From: Burkholderia seminalis DSM 23518
GTDB taxonomy: Bacteria; Pseudomonadota; Gammaproteobacteria; Burkholderiales; Burkholderiaceae
Direction of reading: 5' to 3'
Assembly (NCBI RefSeq): GCF_902832885.1
Contig: NZ_CADFDK010000001.1
Coordinates: forward strand, 682,001 to 746,000
Length of the DNA stretch: 64,000 nt
The position numbers and the translations under genes are program-made. Under the pieces are notes generated by a model. The model was not told the origin of the DNA. It did not search any database and saw only the letters and a list, made by a program, of their open reading frames with translations. Below are positions 25,169-37,483 of this stretch, one piece after another (position 1 is the stretch's first letter; each line of letters opens with the position of its first letter).

Positions 25169-26692
25169 TCAAACGCGGATCTCCGGCGGCACGTAGCGGC
25201 ACTCGTAGCGCTTGCGCACGGTGCCGGCCTCGTCGACGCTTTCGAGATACACGTCGAACTGCCAGAGCCGCGCCATGTGCTTGAGCACTTCGTCGCTGTC
25301 GCTGGACAGGTGGCGGTTGTCGGTCATGAAGTGACGCAGCGTGAGGCTGCGGTCGCCGCGCGTGTTGACGGCCCACACCTGGATGTTCGGCTCGCGGTGA
25401 TGGATGTCGTACTGCCGCGACAACGCCTGCCGCACGTACTGGTAGCCGGAATCGTCGTGGATCGCCGAAACCTCGAGCGAATCGCGCATGTCGTCGTCGA
25501 GCACCGAGAAGAGGCGCATCTCGCGGATCAGGTTCGGCGACAGGTACTGCGCGATGAAGCTCTCGTCCTTGAAGTTGCGCATCGCGTAGTGCATCGCCGG
25601 CAGCCACGGGGTACCCGCGATCTCCGGGAACCACTTGTAGTCCTCCTCCGTCGGCGCCTCACAAATCCTTCGGATGTCGCTCATCATCGAGAAACCGAGC
25701 GCATACGGGTTGATCCCGCTGTAGTACGGCTTCGTGACGGGCGGCTGGTAGACCACGTTGCTGTGCGAATGCAGGAACTCCATCATGAAGCCGTCTTCCA
25801 GCTTCCCCTGGTTGTACAGCGTGTTCAGCAGCGTGTAGTGCCAGAACGTCGCCCAGCCTTCGTTCATCACCTGCGTCTGCCGCTGCGGGTAGAAATACTG
25901 GCCGATCTTGCGCACGATGCGGATCACTTCCCGCTCCCACGGCTCGAGCAGCGGCGCATTCTTCTCCGCGAAATACAGCAGGTTCTCCTGCGGCTCGGGC
26001 GGATAACGCTCTTCCTGCTCCTCCATCAGCTCGGGCTTCTTGCCCGGCAGCGTGCGCCACAGTTCGTTCACCTGCGACTGCAGGTACGCCTCGCGCTCGC
26101 GCCGCAGCGCCGCTTCCTTCGACAGCGACGGTTTTTGCGGGCGCTTGTAGCGGTCGACGCCGTAATTCATCAGCGCATGGCACGAATCGAGCAGTTCCTC
26201 GACGCGATCGAGGCCGTAGCGCTCCTCGCATTCCGCGACGTAGTTCTTCGCGTACACGAGATAGTCGATGATCGCGTGCGCGTCGGTCCACAGCCGGAAC
26301 AGGTAGTTGCCCTTGAAGAACGAGTTGTGCCCGTACGCCGCGTGCGCGATGACGAGCGCCTGCATCGTCATCGTGTTCTCTTCCATCAGGTACGCGATGC
26401 ACGGATTCGAATTGATGACGATTTCGTACGCGAGGCCCATCTGGCCGCGGCGATAGCTCTTCTCGGTCGCGAGGAAGTGCTTGCCGAACGACCAGTGACG
26501 GTAGTTGACGGGCATCCCGACCGACGCATACGCATCCATCATCTGCTCGGCGCTGATCAGTTCGAGCTGGATCGGGTAGATATCGAGCTCGTACTGTTCA
26601 GCGACCTGCGAGATGTGCGTGTCGTACTCCTCGAGCAACTCGAACGTCCAGTCGGACGGGCACGGCAGCGGCTTGCGTTCGGCAACGTTCAT
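25169..26692 (-). CDS. SpoVR family protein (YcgB-like)
   Basis: 507 aa from the chosen ATG, close to E. coli YcgB (510). Conserved SpoVR stretches are DWTFELLEEYDTHISQVAEQYELDIYPIQLELI, YEIVINSNPCIAYLMEENT, HAAYGHNSFFKGNYLF and MNEGWATFWHY. It is a cytoplasmic protein of unknown biochemistry, repeatedly found in an operon with PrkA and a DUF444 protein. The start at 26692 has a good ribosome-binding site (AAGGAAG). A longer in-frame ATG at 26848 overlaps the upstream stop as ATGA and would add 52 low-complexity, Pro/Ala/Gln-rich residues; which is used is open. Confidence 0.9.
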   Translation of the reverse strand: MNVAERKPLPCPSDWTFELLEEYDTHISQVAEQYELDIYPIQLELISAEQMMDAYASVGMPVNYRHWSFGKHFLATEKSYRRGQMGLAYEIVINSNPCIAYLMEENTMTMQALVIAHAAYGHNSFFKGNYLFRLWTDAHAIIDYLVYAKNYVAECEERYGLDRVEELLDSCHALMNYGVDRYKRPQKPSLSKEAALRREREAYLQSQVNELWRTLPGKKPELMEEQEERYPPEPQENLLYFAEKNAPLLEPWEREVIRIVRKIGQYFYPQRQTQVMNEGWATFWHYTLLNTLYNQGKLEDGFMMEFLHSHSNVVYQPPVTKPYYSGINPYALGFSMMSDIRRICEAPTEEDYKWFPEIAGTPWLPAMHYAMRNFKDESFIAQYLSPNLIREMRLFSVLDDDMRDSLEVSAIHDDSGYQYVRQALSRQYDIHHREPNIQVWAVNTRGDRSLTLRHFMTDNRHLSSDSDEVLKHMARLWQFDVYLESVDEAGTVRKRYECRYVPPEIRV

Positions 26693-26844
26693 ACGCGCTT
26701 CCTTCTGCCCGGAACCGGGCAAGTCGGCGGCCGGCGGCGGCGGTTCGGCCTGCGCGCGTTGCTGCACTGCGTCAGGGCCGGCCGGGGCGTCGCCGGAAGG
26801 GCGCGGCTCGTAGCCGCGCGACTCGTTGTGCAGATGGCGGGTTG

Positions 26845-28113
26845 TCATGACGTTTCCACCTGCTTTTCGAACAATTCGCGAAACACCGGGTAAATGTCGG
26901 CAGCCGATTCCACTTTTTTCATCGCGAGATGCGGCTGCGACAACGCCAGTTGCGCGTATTCCAGCCACAGGTTCTGCTCTTCCGGCGCGACCTGGATATA
27001 CGCGAAGTAACGCGTCTTCGTGAGGATATCCTCTTCCAGGATTTTGCGACACTTGGGCGAATCGTCGGTCCAGTTGTCGCCGTCGGACGCCTGCGCGCCG
27101 TAGATGTTCCACTCGGTCGGCGAGTAGCGTTCGTCCATCACCTTGCGCATCAGTTCGAGCGCGCTCGACACGACCGTGCCGCCGCTCTCGGTCGAATGGA
27201 AGAAGGTGTCCTCGTCGACCTCCTCGGCGCGCGTGTGGTGACGGATGAACACGACCTCGATCCGTTCGTAGTTGCGCTTGAGGAACAGGTACAGCAGGAT
27301 GAAGAAGCGCTTCGCGAGATCCTTGCGCTGCTCGTCCATCGAGCCCGACACGTCCATCAGGCAGAACATCACGGCCTGGCTCGACGGCTGCGGCTGCTTC
27401 ACGCGGTTGATGTAGCGCAGGTCGAACGGATCGATGAACGGAATCCGCCAGATGCGCCCTTTCAGGTGATGGATCTCGGCCTCGAGCGTCGCGATTTCGG
27501 TGCGGCGGTCCTCGGGGTCGTTCTTCAGTGCCTCGAGTTGCGCTTCGAGCTCGCGCAGTTCGTTGACGAGCGGCGAGCCGAGCGCGATGCGCCGGCCAAG
27601 CGCGCTGCGCAGCGAACGCACGACGTCGATGTTGTTCGGCGTGCCTTCCGCCGACCAGCCCGCGCGCACGTTCTTCCAGCTCGGCACCGTCAGCAGATGC
27701 GTCTTCACGAGGCGCGGCAGTTCGAGATCGTCGAAGAAATACTGCATGAACTCGTCGCGCGACAGTTCGAACACGAAGTCGTCCTGCCCCTCGCCTTCGT
27801 TGCTCGCCTGACTGCCGCCGCCGCCCGAGCCGCCCTGCGGGCGCGGGATCTTGTCGCCGCGCACGTAGTCCTCGTTGCCGGGGTGCACGTACTCACGACG
27901 CCCGCCAGGCGCGTGCCGGAAATTCGGCTCCGCGATGTCCTTGCGCGGGATCGTGATGCTCTGCGTGCTCTGGATATCCTTGATGCTACGGTCGCGCACC
28001 GCGTCGGACACGGCACGACGAATGTAGTTCTTGACGCGACGCAGGAAGCGTTCGCGATTGGCGATGCTCTTGTTCTTGCCGGCCAGCCTGCGGTCGATGA
28101 TTTGATGAAGCAC
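26845..28113 (-). CDS. DUF444 von Willebrand A-like protein (YeaH family)
   Basis: 422 aa. The N-terminus (MLHQIIDRRLAGKNKSIANRERFLRRVKNYIRRAV) and the Gly/Ser-rich linker after DKIPRPQ are typical of YeaH. A VWA-type metal-site motif MDVSGSMDE lies near residue 254. It has no signal peptide. YeaH acts with the kinase YeaG/PrkA in E. coli in nitrogen-starvation and stress adaptation; mechanism is unknown. It lies 125 nt after prkA and reaches into the spoVR leader. Confidence 0.92.
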   Translation of the reverse strand: MLHQIIDRRLAGKNKSIANRERFLRRVKNYIRRAVSDAVRDRSIKDIQSTQSITIPRKDIAEPNFRHAPGGRREYVHPGNEDYVRGDKIPRPQGGSGGGGSQASNEGEGQDDFVFELSRDEFMQYFFDDLELPRLVKTHLLTVPSWKNVRAGWSAEGTPNNIDVVRSLRSALGRRIALGSPLVNELRELEAQLEALKNDPEDRRTEIATLEAEIHHLKGRIWRIPFIDPFDLRYINRVKQPQPSSQAVMFCLMDVSGSMDEQRKDLAKRFFILLYLFLKRNYERIEVVFIRHHTRAEEVDEDTFFHSTESGGTVVSSALELMRKVMDERYSPTEWNIYGAQASDGDNWTDDSPKCRKILEEDILTKTRYFAYIQVAPEEQNLWLEYAQLALSQPHLAMKKVESAADIYPVFRELFEKQVETS

Positions 28114-28238
28114 TCCCGGTCTCCCGCTCGAATGTCGATATGCCGGGACGCTCGCCGCACATGCCGTCTCCCGTCATGCGGGCGGCGTCTCTGAAAGTGC
28201 CCGTACGGACTCGCCGTACGGGCGCGGAACCGCGCGCG

Positions 28239-30161
28239 TCATGACGACTTGCGCACGCGCAGGTACCAGTCGCAAAGCAGCCTCACCTGCTTCGGCGTAT
28301 AGCCCTTCGCGACCATCCGGTTCACAAAGTCCTCATGCTTGCGCTGCTCCTCCGCCGAACCCTTGGCGTTGAACGAAATCACCGGCAACAGTTCCTCGGT
28401 GTTCGAGAACATCTTCTTCTCGATCACGACGCGCAACTTCTCGTAGCTCGTCCACACCGGGTTCTTGCCGGCGTTCGCCGCACGCGCGCGCAACACGAAG
28501 TTCACGATCTCGTTGCGGTAATCCTTCGGATTGCTGATGCCCGCCGGCTTCTCGATCTTCTCCAGCTCCGCGTTCAGCGCGGCGCGGTCGAAGCTTTCGC
28601 CGGTATCGTGGTCGCGGAATTCCTGATCCTGGATCCAGAAATCCGCATACGTGACATAACGGTCGAAGATGTTCTGACCATATTCCGAATACGACTCGAG
28701 GTAGGCCGTCTGGATCTCCTTGCCGATGAACTCCGCGTAGCGCGACGCGAGCACGTCCTTCACGAAGGACAGGTACTTCTGCTCGATTTCCGGCGGGAAC
28801 TGCTCGCGTTCGATCTGCTGTTCGAGCACGTACATCAGGTGCACGGGGTTCGCCGCGACCTCGCTCGAATCGAAGTTGAACACGCGCGACAGGATCTTGA
28901 ACGCGAAGCGGGTCGACACGCCGGTCATCCCTTCGTCGACGCCCGCGTAGTCGCGATACTCCTGGTAAGACTTCGCCTTCGGATCGGTGTCCTTCAGGTT
29001 TTCACCGTCGTACACCTGCATCTTCGAGAACAGGCTCGAATTCTCCGGCTCGTGCAGGCGCGACAGCACCGAGAACTGCGACATCATCTTCAGCGTGCCC
29101 GGCGCGCACACGGCTTCGGCCAGCGACGAGTTGCGGATCAGCTTCTCGTAGATCTTGGTTTCTTCCGACACGCGCAGGCAATACGGCACCTTCACGACGA
29201 AGATCCGGTCGAGCAGTGCCTCGTTGTTGCGGTTGTTGCGGAACGCCTTCCACTCCGACTCGTTCGAGTGCGCGAGGATCACGCCGTCGAACGGAATCGC
29301 GCCGAAGCCTTCGGTGCCCTTGAAGTTGCCTTCCTGCGTCGCGGTGAGCAGCGGATGCAGCACCTTGATCGGCGCCTTGAACATTTCGACGAATTCGAGC
29401 AGGCCCTGGTTCGCGAGACACAGGCCGCCCGAGTAGCTGTAGGCGTCGGCATCGTCCTGCGCGTACTGTTCGAGCTTGCGGATGTCCACCTTGCCGACCA
29501 GCGACGAGATGTCCTGGTTGTTCTCGTCGCCCGGCTCGGTCTTCGCGATGCCGATCTGCCGCAGGATCGACGGATAGCGGCGCACCACGCGGAACTGGCG
29601 GATGTCGCCGTTGTATTCGTGCAGGCGCTTGACGGCCCACGGACTCAGGATGCTTTTCAGGTAGCGGCGCGGGATGCCGTACTGTTCCTCGAGGATCGGG
29701 CCGTCTTCGTCGTAGTCGAACAGCCCGAGCGGCGATTCGTTGACGGGCGAGCCCTTCAGCGAATAGAACGGCACGCGCTCCATCAGTTGCTTCAGACGCT
29801 CGGCGATCGACGACTTGCCGCCGCCCACCGGGCCCAGCAGATAGAGGATCTGCTTCTTCTCTTCGAGCCCTTGCGCGGCGTGGCGGAAATACGCGACCAC
29901 CTGCTCGATCACTTCCTCCATTCCGTAGAACTCACGGAACGCCGGATAGACCTTGATGACCTTGTTCGCAAAGATGCGCGACAGGCGCGGATCGTTGCGG
30001 GTGTCGATGTGTTCAGGTTCCCCGATTGCTGCCAGCATGCGTTCACCAGCCGTCGCGTACGCGGATGGATCGTTCTTGCAGAGCGCGAGATACTCCTCCA
30101 GCGAGAGCTCTTCCTCTCGCGTTTTTTCGAAGCGGTTCGCGAAGCTGCTGTAAATATCCAT
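28239..30161 (-). CDS. PrkA family serine protein kinase / AAA+ protein (YeaG)
   Basis: 640 aa (E. coli YeaG 644). The N-terminal AAA+ domain has a Walker A GPVGGGKS (residues 110-117) and a Walker B-type region (FDGVILAHSNESEW). The C-terminal PrkA domain follows (ISNPKDYRNEIVNFVLRARA ... KNPVWTSYEKLR). It begins MDIYSSFANRFEKTREEELSLEEYL with an excellent ribosome-binding site (GAGGGAGG). PrkA proteins are stress-linked kinases, with ATPase or protease activity reported for some members. First gene of the three-gene operon. Confidence 0.94.
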   Translation of the reverse strand: MDIYSSFANRFEKTREEELSLEEYLALCKNDPSAYATAGERMLAAIGEPEHIDTRNDPRLSRIFANKVIKVYPAFREFYGMEEVIEQVVAYFRHAAQGLEEKKQILYLLGPVGGGKSSIAERLKQLMERVPFYSLKGSPVNESPLGLFDYDEDGPILEEQYGIPRRYLKSILSPWAVKRLHEYNGDIRQFRVVRRYPSILRQIGIAKTEPGDENNQDISSLVGKVDIRKLEQYAQDDADAYSYSGGLCLANQGLLEFVEMFKAPIKVLHPLLTATQEGNFKGTEGFGAIPFDGVILAHSNESEWKAFRNNRNNEALLDRIFVVKVPYCLRVSEETKIYEKLIRNSSLAEAVCAPGTLKMMSQFSVLSRLHEPENSSLFSKMQVYDGENLKDTDPKAKSYQEYRDYAGVDEGMTGVSTRFAFKILSRVFNFDSSEVAANPVHLMYVLEQQIEREQFPPEIEQKYLSFVKDVLASRYAEFIGKEIQTAYLESYSEYGQNIFDRYVTYADFWIQDQEFRDHDTGESFDRAALNAELEKIEKPAGISNPKDYRNEIVNFVLRARAANAGKNPVWTSYEKLRVVIEKKMFSNTEELLPVISFNAKGSAEEQRKHEDFVNRMVAKGYTPKQVRLLCDWYLRVRKSS

Positions 30162-30262
30162 GCTACCTCCCTCGCCTAAGTCTGAAGACGTGCCTGCCTT
30201 CGTACGACTGCGCAGAAGCAAGCGCGTTCGAATTCATCCTAAACCCTTTCTTATTTTTTTTC

Positions 30263-30286
30263 ACGAACTCTTCGTATGAAGTTCGT
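30263..30286. promoter_or_regulatory. 24-bp dyad upstream of prkA
   Basis: A perfect inverted repeat ACGAACT (30263-30269) / AGTTCGT (30280-30286), with TTCGTATGAA in the centre, lies about 100 nt before the prkA start. It is next to an A/T tract (30251-30261) and has no T run after it on either strand, so it looks like a regulator site rather than a terminator. The rest of 30287-30635 shows no gene. Confidence 0.5.
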
Positions 30287-30642
30287 CATTCTCGACAACA
30301 TCGCTTTGACAACGCATTTCGTCGTTTTACAATCGATCTCCCGAGCCGCAGAAACTGCATCCGCCACCTCTCGTCGAACGACGAAACGTCTTGTGCGTTG
30401 GAGACATCCGACGTCGTCACCGCCTCCCTTCATCCCTATACGTTCGAGCAGCCGCGTGCGATGACACGCCGCGTGCACCGTTACAAATTTTTTTCGCAGC
30501 GCCCTTACGGAGATACCCGTACGACGGATGCGGGAACATGACGCGCACGCCGCCGCGCATCCATCGATGCGGGCCGCGCGATGCACGCGGCGATACGCGA
30601 TCGTGCGTTCGCACCCGTCACGTCGCGTCCGCCGCGCAAACG

Positions 30643-30669
30643 ACGACGCCCGCATGTCGCGGGCGTCGT
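30643..30669 (-). terminator. Probable terminator of the chemoreceptor gene
   Basis: An 11-bp perfect stem ACGACGCCCGC-ATGTC-GCGGGCGTCGT lies 39 nt beyond the chemoreceptor stop. On the minus strand it is followed by CGTTTG, a weak T run, so termination may be partial. Confidence 0.65.
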
Positions 30670-30707
30670 TCGTCACCAAATGGGGATAGATGCGCGGCAC
30701 GCGCGAA

Positions 30708-32480
30708 TCAGAAGGTTTCCCAGTCGTCACCGCCGGCGGTGGCGGCAGCCGGTGCCGGCGCGGCAGCGGCCGCGACGGGCTTGCGCGCGGGCATCGTGGC
30801 GGCCGTGCGCTGCGGCGGTGCATCGCGATCGTCGCGCGCAGGCGGCTGCACGGGCGCGGCAACCGCGGCGGAAGGCGAGCGCGGAACGTGCGTCACGCGA
30901 CGCGCCGCAACCGGCGCGACGGCGCGCGCCGTTTCGTCGTCGAGCTGGAATACCGCCGCCGTTTCGCGCAGGCGCCCGGCCTGCTCGTCGAGCGACTGCG
31001 CGGCGGCGGCGGCTTCCTCGACGAGCGCCGCATTCTGCTGCGTGACTTCGTCCATCTGCGCCACGGCGCGCGCGACCTGGTCGATCCCGCCGCTCTGCTC
31101 CTCCGACGCCGCCGCGATCTCGCCCATGATGTCGGTCACGCGCTGCACCGCGCCGATCACGTCGCTCATCGTGCGCCCGGCTTCGTCGACCAGCGTCGAA
31201 CCGGTGCGGATGCGCTCCACCGACGCGTCGATCAGCGCCTTGATTTCCTTCGCCGCGCTCGACGAGCGTTGCGCGAGGCTGCGCACCTCGCCGGCGACGA
31301 CCGCGAAGCCGCGGCCCTCCTCGCCCGCACGCGCGGCTTCGACGGCCGCATTCAGCGCGAGAATGTTGGTCTGGAACGCGATTCCCTCGATGATCGCGAT
31401 GATGTCGGCGATCTTCGCCGAGCTGTCGTTGATCTCGCCCATCGTGCCGACGACCTGGCCGACCACCGTATTGCCCTTGTTTGCAATCTCCGACGCATTC
31501 GCGGCCAGCGCGCTTGCCTGGCGCGCATTGTCCGCGTTCTGCTTCACGGTGCCGGTCAGCTGTTCCATGCTCGACGCGGTTTCCTGCAGCGCGGCGGCCT
31601 GCTCCTCGGTGCGCGACGACAGATCGATGTTGCCGGCCGCGATCTGGCGCGCCGCGGTCGCGATCGACTCGCTGCCGCCGCGCACGGTGCGCACCGTGTC
31701 GACCAGCCCGCGCTGCATCTTCGCGAGCCCTTCGAGAAGCTGGCCCATCTCGTCGCGCCGTTCCACGACGATCGGCCGGCGCAGGTCGCCGGCGGAAATC
31801 GCGTCGAAATGCGACAGCGCGTCGGCGATCGGGCGACCGATCGCGCGGCTCAGCGCCACCCATGACAGCAGTGCGGCGCCGACACCGGCCAGCAGCGCGA
31901 CGATCGACAGTACGCGCAGCGTGTCGAACACCGATTCCGCTTGATCGAAGAGCACTTGCGCATTGGTGAACTGGAAGTTGCGCAGCGCTTCGCCGGCCAC
32001 CGAGAGGTCGGTATAGAGCGTCTGGAGCTGCTTGGCGCCGTCGCCGAAGCGATCGCGCTGGTCCGCCCCGAGCAGGCTCGCGAACGCGTCACAGGCGCGC
32101 TGCAGCGCCACGCGCTTCGCGGCGACGTCCTGCGCGAGCCGGTCTTCCTCGGGGCCGCGCGGCAGCGCGAGGTATTTCTGCCACCATGCGTCGGACTGCG
32201 CGCGCATCGCGCGGCTGCGCTCGACGGCGGCCGCCGACTCGGGCGTGCCGGCCAGCAGCGCCGCGCGGTCGAGTGCGAGCCGTTCGCGTGCCGAAAACAT
32301 TTCCGCGACCGCCACGTCGACCGCGCTCGGCATCTGGTTCGTGAAAATCTCGCGCGTCGACACGTTCGAACGCGTCATCCCGTACAGCCCGAGCACGCCG
32401 GTTACGCCCAGCAGCATCGCCAGAAACGCCATCGTCAAACCGATGCGCGCACGAATCGTCAGGTTCCTGAACACCATCAT
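30708..32480 (-). CDS. Methyl-accepting chemotaxis protein (Tar/Tsr type)
   Basis: 590 aa. One transmembrane helix near residues 11-33, a four-helix-bundle type periplasmic domain, a second helix near 187-209 and a HAMP domain ([22 protein letters not shown]) are followed by the cytoplasmic signalling hairpin. The highly conserved tip is present ([22 protein letters not shown] and [18 protein letters not shown]). The C-terminal pentapeptide DWETF after a long Ala/Pro-rich linker is the tether for CheR/CheB adaptation enzymes, as in E. coli Tar/Tsr. It senses an unknown chemical and controls CheA. A single transcription unit. Confidence 0.93.
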   Translation of the reverse strand: MMVFRNLTIRARIGLTMAFLAMLLGVTGVLGLYGMTRSNVSTREIFTNQMPSAVDVAVAEMFSARERLALDRAALLAGTPESAAAVERSRAMRAQSDAWWQKYLALPRGPEEDRLAQDVAAKRVALQRACDAFASLLGADQRDRFGDGAKQLQTLYTDLSVAGEALRNFQFTNAQVLFDQAESVFDTLRVLSIVALLAGVGAALLSWVALSRAIGRPIADALSHFDAISAGDLRRPIVVERRDEMGQLLEGLAKMQRGLVDTVRTVRGGSESIATAARQIAAGNIDLSSRTEEQAAALQETASSMEQLTGTVKQNADNARQASALAANASEIANKGNTVVGQVVGTMGEINDSSAKIADIIAIIEGIAFQTNILALNAAVEAARAGEEGRGFAVVAGEVRSLAQRSSSAAKEIKALIDASVERIRTGSTLVDEAGRTMSDVIGAVQRVTDIMGEIAAASEEQSGGIDQVARAVAQMDEVTQQNAALVEEAAAAAQSLDEQAGRLRETAAVFQLDDETARAVAPVAARRVTHVPRSPSAAVAAPVQPPARDDRDAPPQRTAATMPARKPVAAAAAPAPAAATAGGDDWETF

Positions 32481-32679
32481 CCATCCTGTATTGCGTCGTC
32501 ATGAACGGGCCGGGCCCGTTGGCTGGAAGCATTGCTTCACTGGTTGCATTTACGACTGCGCGACGCACAACTTGATGGTTTTGGCGTGATTTTTTCGAAT
32601 TATTCGTCTATTTATTACAAATAGCTGAACGAATGATGCAAATTCGGGCCAATTCGAGAAATGGAGGGGGGAAGGCCCG

Positions 32680-32719
32680 GCGACCGGCCGGCACGTTGCC
32701 GCAAGCGCGACCGGCCGGC
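32680..32719. repeat. Short direct repeat in the chemoreceptor-rbsK gap
   Basis: A 13-bp sequence GCGACCGGCCGGC occurs twice (32680-32692 and 32707-32719), and a related GACGGCCGGCCG follows at about 32731. It sits in the 293-nt gap 32481-32773, whose left part (32560-32640) is AT-rich and probably holds the chemoreceptor promoter. The GGCCGGCC cores can fold on each other and may end the ribose operon transcript. No T run is present. Confidence 0.45.
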
Positions 32720-32773
32720 GCCTCGCACGAGACGGCCGGCCGCGATCGGGAAACGGAAACCGGCGATCCGGCC

Positions 32774-33703
32774 CTAGTCGGCCAGTTCGGCGCGCGTCGG
32801 AATCGACGGCTGCGCGCCCGCCCGCGTGACCGACAGCGCCGCCGCGCGTTGCGCGAAGCGGATGGCCGCATCGACATCCGCGCCGGCCGCGAGCCGTGCG
32901 GAAAAACCGCCGATGAAGGTATCGCCCGCCGCCGTCGTGTCGACGGCCTGCACGACCGGCGCCGGATAGTGCCGCGCGACGCCGTCGGCCGTCAGCGCGA
33001 GCACGCCGCGCGCGCCGAGCGTGACCAGCACGTTGCGCGCGCCGCCGGCCTGCAGCGCACGCGCGGCGGTTTCCGCCTCCGCCGGGTCGCGCACCGGCAG
33101 CGCGGTCAGCGCGGCCGCCTCGACCTCGTTCGGGATCAGGTAATCGACGAGCGGCAGCCAGCCCGCCGGCAGCGGCGCGACGGCCGGCGCCGGATTGAGC
33201 ACCACCGTGCGGCCGAGCCGCCGCCCGGCCGACAGCGCCGCGAATACGGCGTCCGGCGGCGTTTCGAGCTGGCAGATCAGCACGTCGGCCGACGCCAGCG
33301 CGGCCTCGTGCCGCGCAACCGTCGCGGGCGTGACCTCGCCGTTGCCGCCCGCGACGATCACGATCGCGTTCTGGCTCGCGTCGTCGACGACGATCAGCGC
33401 GACGCCGGTCGACGCCGACGCGCTCGTCGCGAGCCCGGTGCAGTCGATGCCCTCGGCTTCCAGGCCCGCGCGCAATGCCGCGCCGTGCGCATCCGCGCCG
33501 ACGCAACCGATCATCGCGACCTGCGCACCGAGCCGCGCGGCGGCGACGGCCTGGTTGCCGCCCTTGCCGCCGGCCGCCTGGGCAAACGCATGCCCGGCGA
33601 GCGTTTCGCCCGGCAGCGGCAGCCGCGGCGCCCGCACGACGAGATCCATGTTGAGGCTGCCGACCACCGTGACGCGGCCGGCACCCGCTGCGGGCGCCGT
33701 CAT
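32774..33703 (-). CDS. rbsK: Ribokinase
   Basis: 309 aa PfkB-family kinase. It begins [37 protein letters not shown] and has the first PfkB signature AGGKGGNQAVAAARLGA and the second DTTAAGDTFIGGFSARLA with the catalytic Asp. It phosphorylates D-ribose to ribose 5-phosphate. The ATG overlaps the rbsR stop (ATGA), making it the last gene of rbsBACRK. Stop codon is TAG. Confidence 0.94.
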   Translation of the reverse strand: MTAPAAGAGRVTVVGSLNMDLVVRAPRLPLPGETLAGHAFAQAAGGKGGNQAVAAARLGAQVAMIGCVGADAHGAALRAGLEAEGIDCTGLATSASASTGVALIVVDDASQNAIVIVAGGNGEVTPATVARHEAALASADVLICQLETPPDAVFAALSAGRRLGRTVVLNPAPAVAPLPAGWLPLVDYLIPNEVEAAALTALPVRDPAEAETAARALQAGGARNVLVTLGARGVLALTADGVARHYPAPVVQAVDTTAAGDTFIGGFSARLAAGADVDAAIRFAQRAAALSVTRAGAQPSIPTRAELAD

Positions 33704-34731
33704 GCGCGGCCGCCCGACGCGGGCGGCTCGCGATAGACCGCCGTCGACTCGCGCAGCACGAGGCGCGGCGACACCACGCGACGACGGCTCGGCACGGCCG
33801 TCGAGCCGCCGCCGATCCGCTCGATCAGCGTCTGCGCGGCCATTTCGCCGAGCGCGCGCACCGACTGGCCGACCGTCGACAGCGCGGGATACGTGTAGCG
33901 GGAAAACTCGATGTCGTCGAAACCGATGATCGAGCAGTCGTCGGGCACGCGCAGCCCGCGCTCGGCCGCCGCGCGCAGCGCGCCGACGCCCATCAGGTCG
34001 TTGCCCGCGAAGATCGCGCTCGGCCGCACCGATTCGAACAGCCGCGACGCCGCGTGATAGCCGCCGAGGCACGAGAAGTCGCTTTCCGCGATCGCGCCCG
34101 GCACGATGTCGACGCCGCGCTCGGCCATCGCGCGGATGAAACCGTGCACGCGCATCGCGCTGACGGCGGTGTCGGTCGGCCCCGTGATGCAGCCGATCTT
34201 CGCGTGCCCGAGTTCGAGCAGGTGGCGCGTCGCGAGGTACGCGCCGCGCTCGTGGTCGATCTGCACGAGGTCGGCCGCAAGCCCCTCGATGTTGCGGTCG
34301 ACGACGACGAGCGGCGCATGGATATCGGCGAGCGTCTGCGCGAGCACCGCATCCTCGCCCGCCGATGCGACGATCAGCCCGTCGATGCGCTTTTCCTGCA
34401 GCACGCGCAGGTAGTTGCGCTGCTTCACGGGATCGTCGTCCGAATTGCAGAAGAACACGCAATAGCCGTTGGCCGCGCACTGATCCTCGATGCCGCGCGC
34501 AAGCTCCGCGAAGTACGGATTCGTGCTGTTCGGCACGACGAGGCCGATGGTCGCCGTCGCGCGCGCCTTCAGCGAGCGCGCCACGGCCGACGGCACGTAA
34601 TTGAGCTCGCGGATTGCGCCCTCGACCTTCGCACGCACATCCGCGGACACCGGCCGCGAATTGTTCACCACGTGCGAGACGGTCGTAAACGACACGCCCG
34701 CCATGGCTGCCACATCCTTGATCGTCGCCAT
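33700..34731 (-). CDS. rbsR: LacI-family ribose repressor
   Basis: 343 aa. The DNA-binding helix-turn-helix is at the start ([29 protein letters not shown]) and the hinge helix follows ([21 protein letters not shown]). The remainder is a periplasmic-binding-protein-like sugar sensor. RbsR binds an operator when ribose is absent. It is encoded inside the operon it is expected to control, between rbsC and rbsK. A perfect palindromic LacI-type site lies upstream of rbsB. Confidence 0.92.
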   Translation of the reverse strand: MATIKDVAAMAGVSFTTVSHVVNNSRPVSADVRAKVEGAIRELNYVPSAVARSLKARATATIGLVVPNSTNPYFAELARGIEDQCAANGYCVFFCNSDDDPVKQRNYLRVLQEKRIDGLIVASAGEDAVLAQTLADIHAPLVVVDRNIEGLAADLVQIDHERGAYLATRHLLELGHAKIGCITGPTDTAVSAMRVHGFIRAMAERGVDIVPGAIAESDFSCLGGYHAASRLFESVRPSAIFAGNDLMGVGALRAAAERGLRVPDDCSIIGFDDIEFSRYTYPALSTVGQSVRALGEMAAQTLIERIGGGSTAVPSRRRVVSPRLVLRESTAVYREPPASGGRA

Positions 34732-34766
34732 TTCCCGTTTCTCTCTGGTCTGTTCTGTCTGTCTTT

Positions 34767-35782
34767 CTACCGCGCGCGCGCCCGCCGGCTGCGATACGTA
34801 TCGAGCACGACGGCCACCACGATCACCGCGCCGGTGATGATCCGTTTCGTCGGCTCGTTCGCGCCGATCTGCGCCAGCCCCGCGGCCAGCACGGAGATGA
34901 TCAACACGCCGAAGAACGTGCTGATCACCGAGCCGCGCCCGCCCATCAGGCTCGTGCCGCCGATCACGACGGCCGCGATGACTTGCAGTTCGAGGCCCGC
35001 GCCCGCGTTCGGATCGGCCGCCTCGAGCCGCGAAATCTGGAACAGCGACGCAAGCCCCGCGAGCGCCCCCATCAACGCGAATACGAGAATTTTATACGGA
35101 CGCGGGTTAACCCCGGCAAGTCGGACGGCTTCTTCGTTCGTGCCGATCCCGACGAGGTAGCGCCCGAACACCGTGCGCGTGAGCACGAACTGGGCCGCGA
35201 TCATCACCGCGACCGCGATCAGGAACGCCGGCGAGATGCCGAGCGCGATCGGGTTCGACAGGAAATCGAACGCGTCGCCGATATACGCCGTCCGCGAATT
35301 CGTCAGCTGGTACGCGAGGCCGCGCGCGGCCTCCAGCACGCCGAGCGACACGATGAACGACGGAATCCGCCAGCCGACCGTGACCGCCCCCGTCAGCGCC
35401 CCCGTGATGGTCGCGACCGCGATCCCGATCAGCGCGGCCGGCAGCGGCCCCCACTGCCATTTCAGCGCGGCGACGCTGACCATCGACGCGGCGAGCGCGA
35501 GCACCGAGCCGACCGACAGGTCGATCCCGGCGATGATCAGCACGAAGGTCATCCCGACCGACATCACGACGAGATCGGGAATCTGGTTCGCGATCGTGCT
35601 GAACGTATCGTAGGTCAGGAAATGCGAGCTCAACACCGAAAACAGCGCGATCATCGCGGCGAGCGCACCGGCGAGCCCGAGATAGTTCGACAGGCCGAGG
35701 CGCGTGCCGGACAGCGTGCGCGCGCGGCGCCCCGTCACGTCCTGCTGGGCGCCTGCGTCGGCCGGGGATACGGGAGGCTGGG

Positions 35783-35786
<4 letters not shown>
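34767..35786 (-). CDS. rbsC: Ribose ABC transporter permease
   Basis: 339 aa with about ten hydrophobic segments and the RbsC/XylH signature GIDLSVGSVLALAASM and GTNEEAVRLAGVNPRPYKILVFALMG. It is longer at its N-terminus than E. coli RbsC (321), starting MTQPPVSPADAGAQQDVTGRRART. Its ATG overlaps the rbsA stop by 4 nt. It forms the membrane channel of the ribose importer. Confidence 0.93.
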
Positions 35787-37396
<1,610 letters not shown>

Positions 37397-37483
37397 CGCG
37401 ATCCTGATTGCGGCCGCGCGCACGCGGCGCGCGGGTATGACGCTCACAAGTGCATGTGCATGCAGTGGCCGTGATCGCGCTCA

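Noticed and set aside
26692-27112. SpoVR frame extending well upstream of 26848
   Set aside because: It overlaps the DUF444 gene in another phase and looks like a shadow; only 26692 or 26848 are sensible starts.
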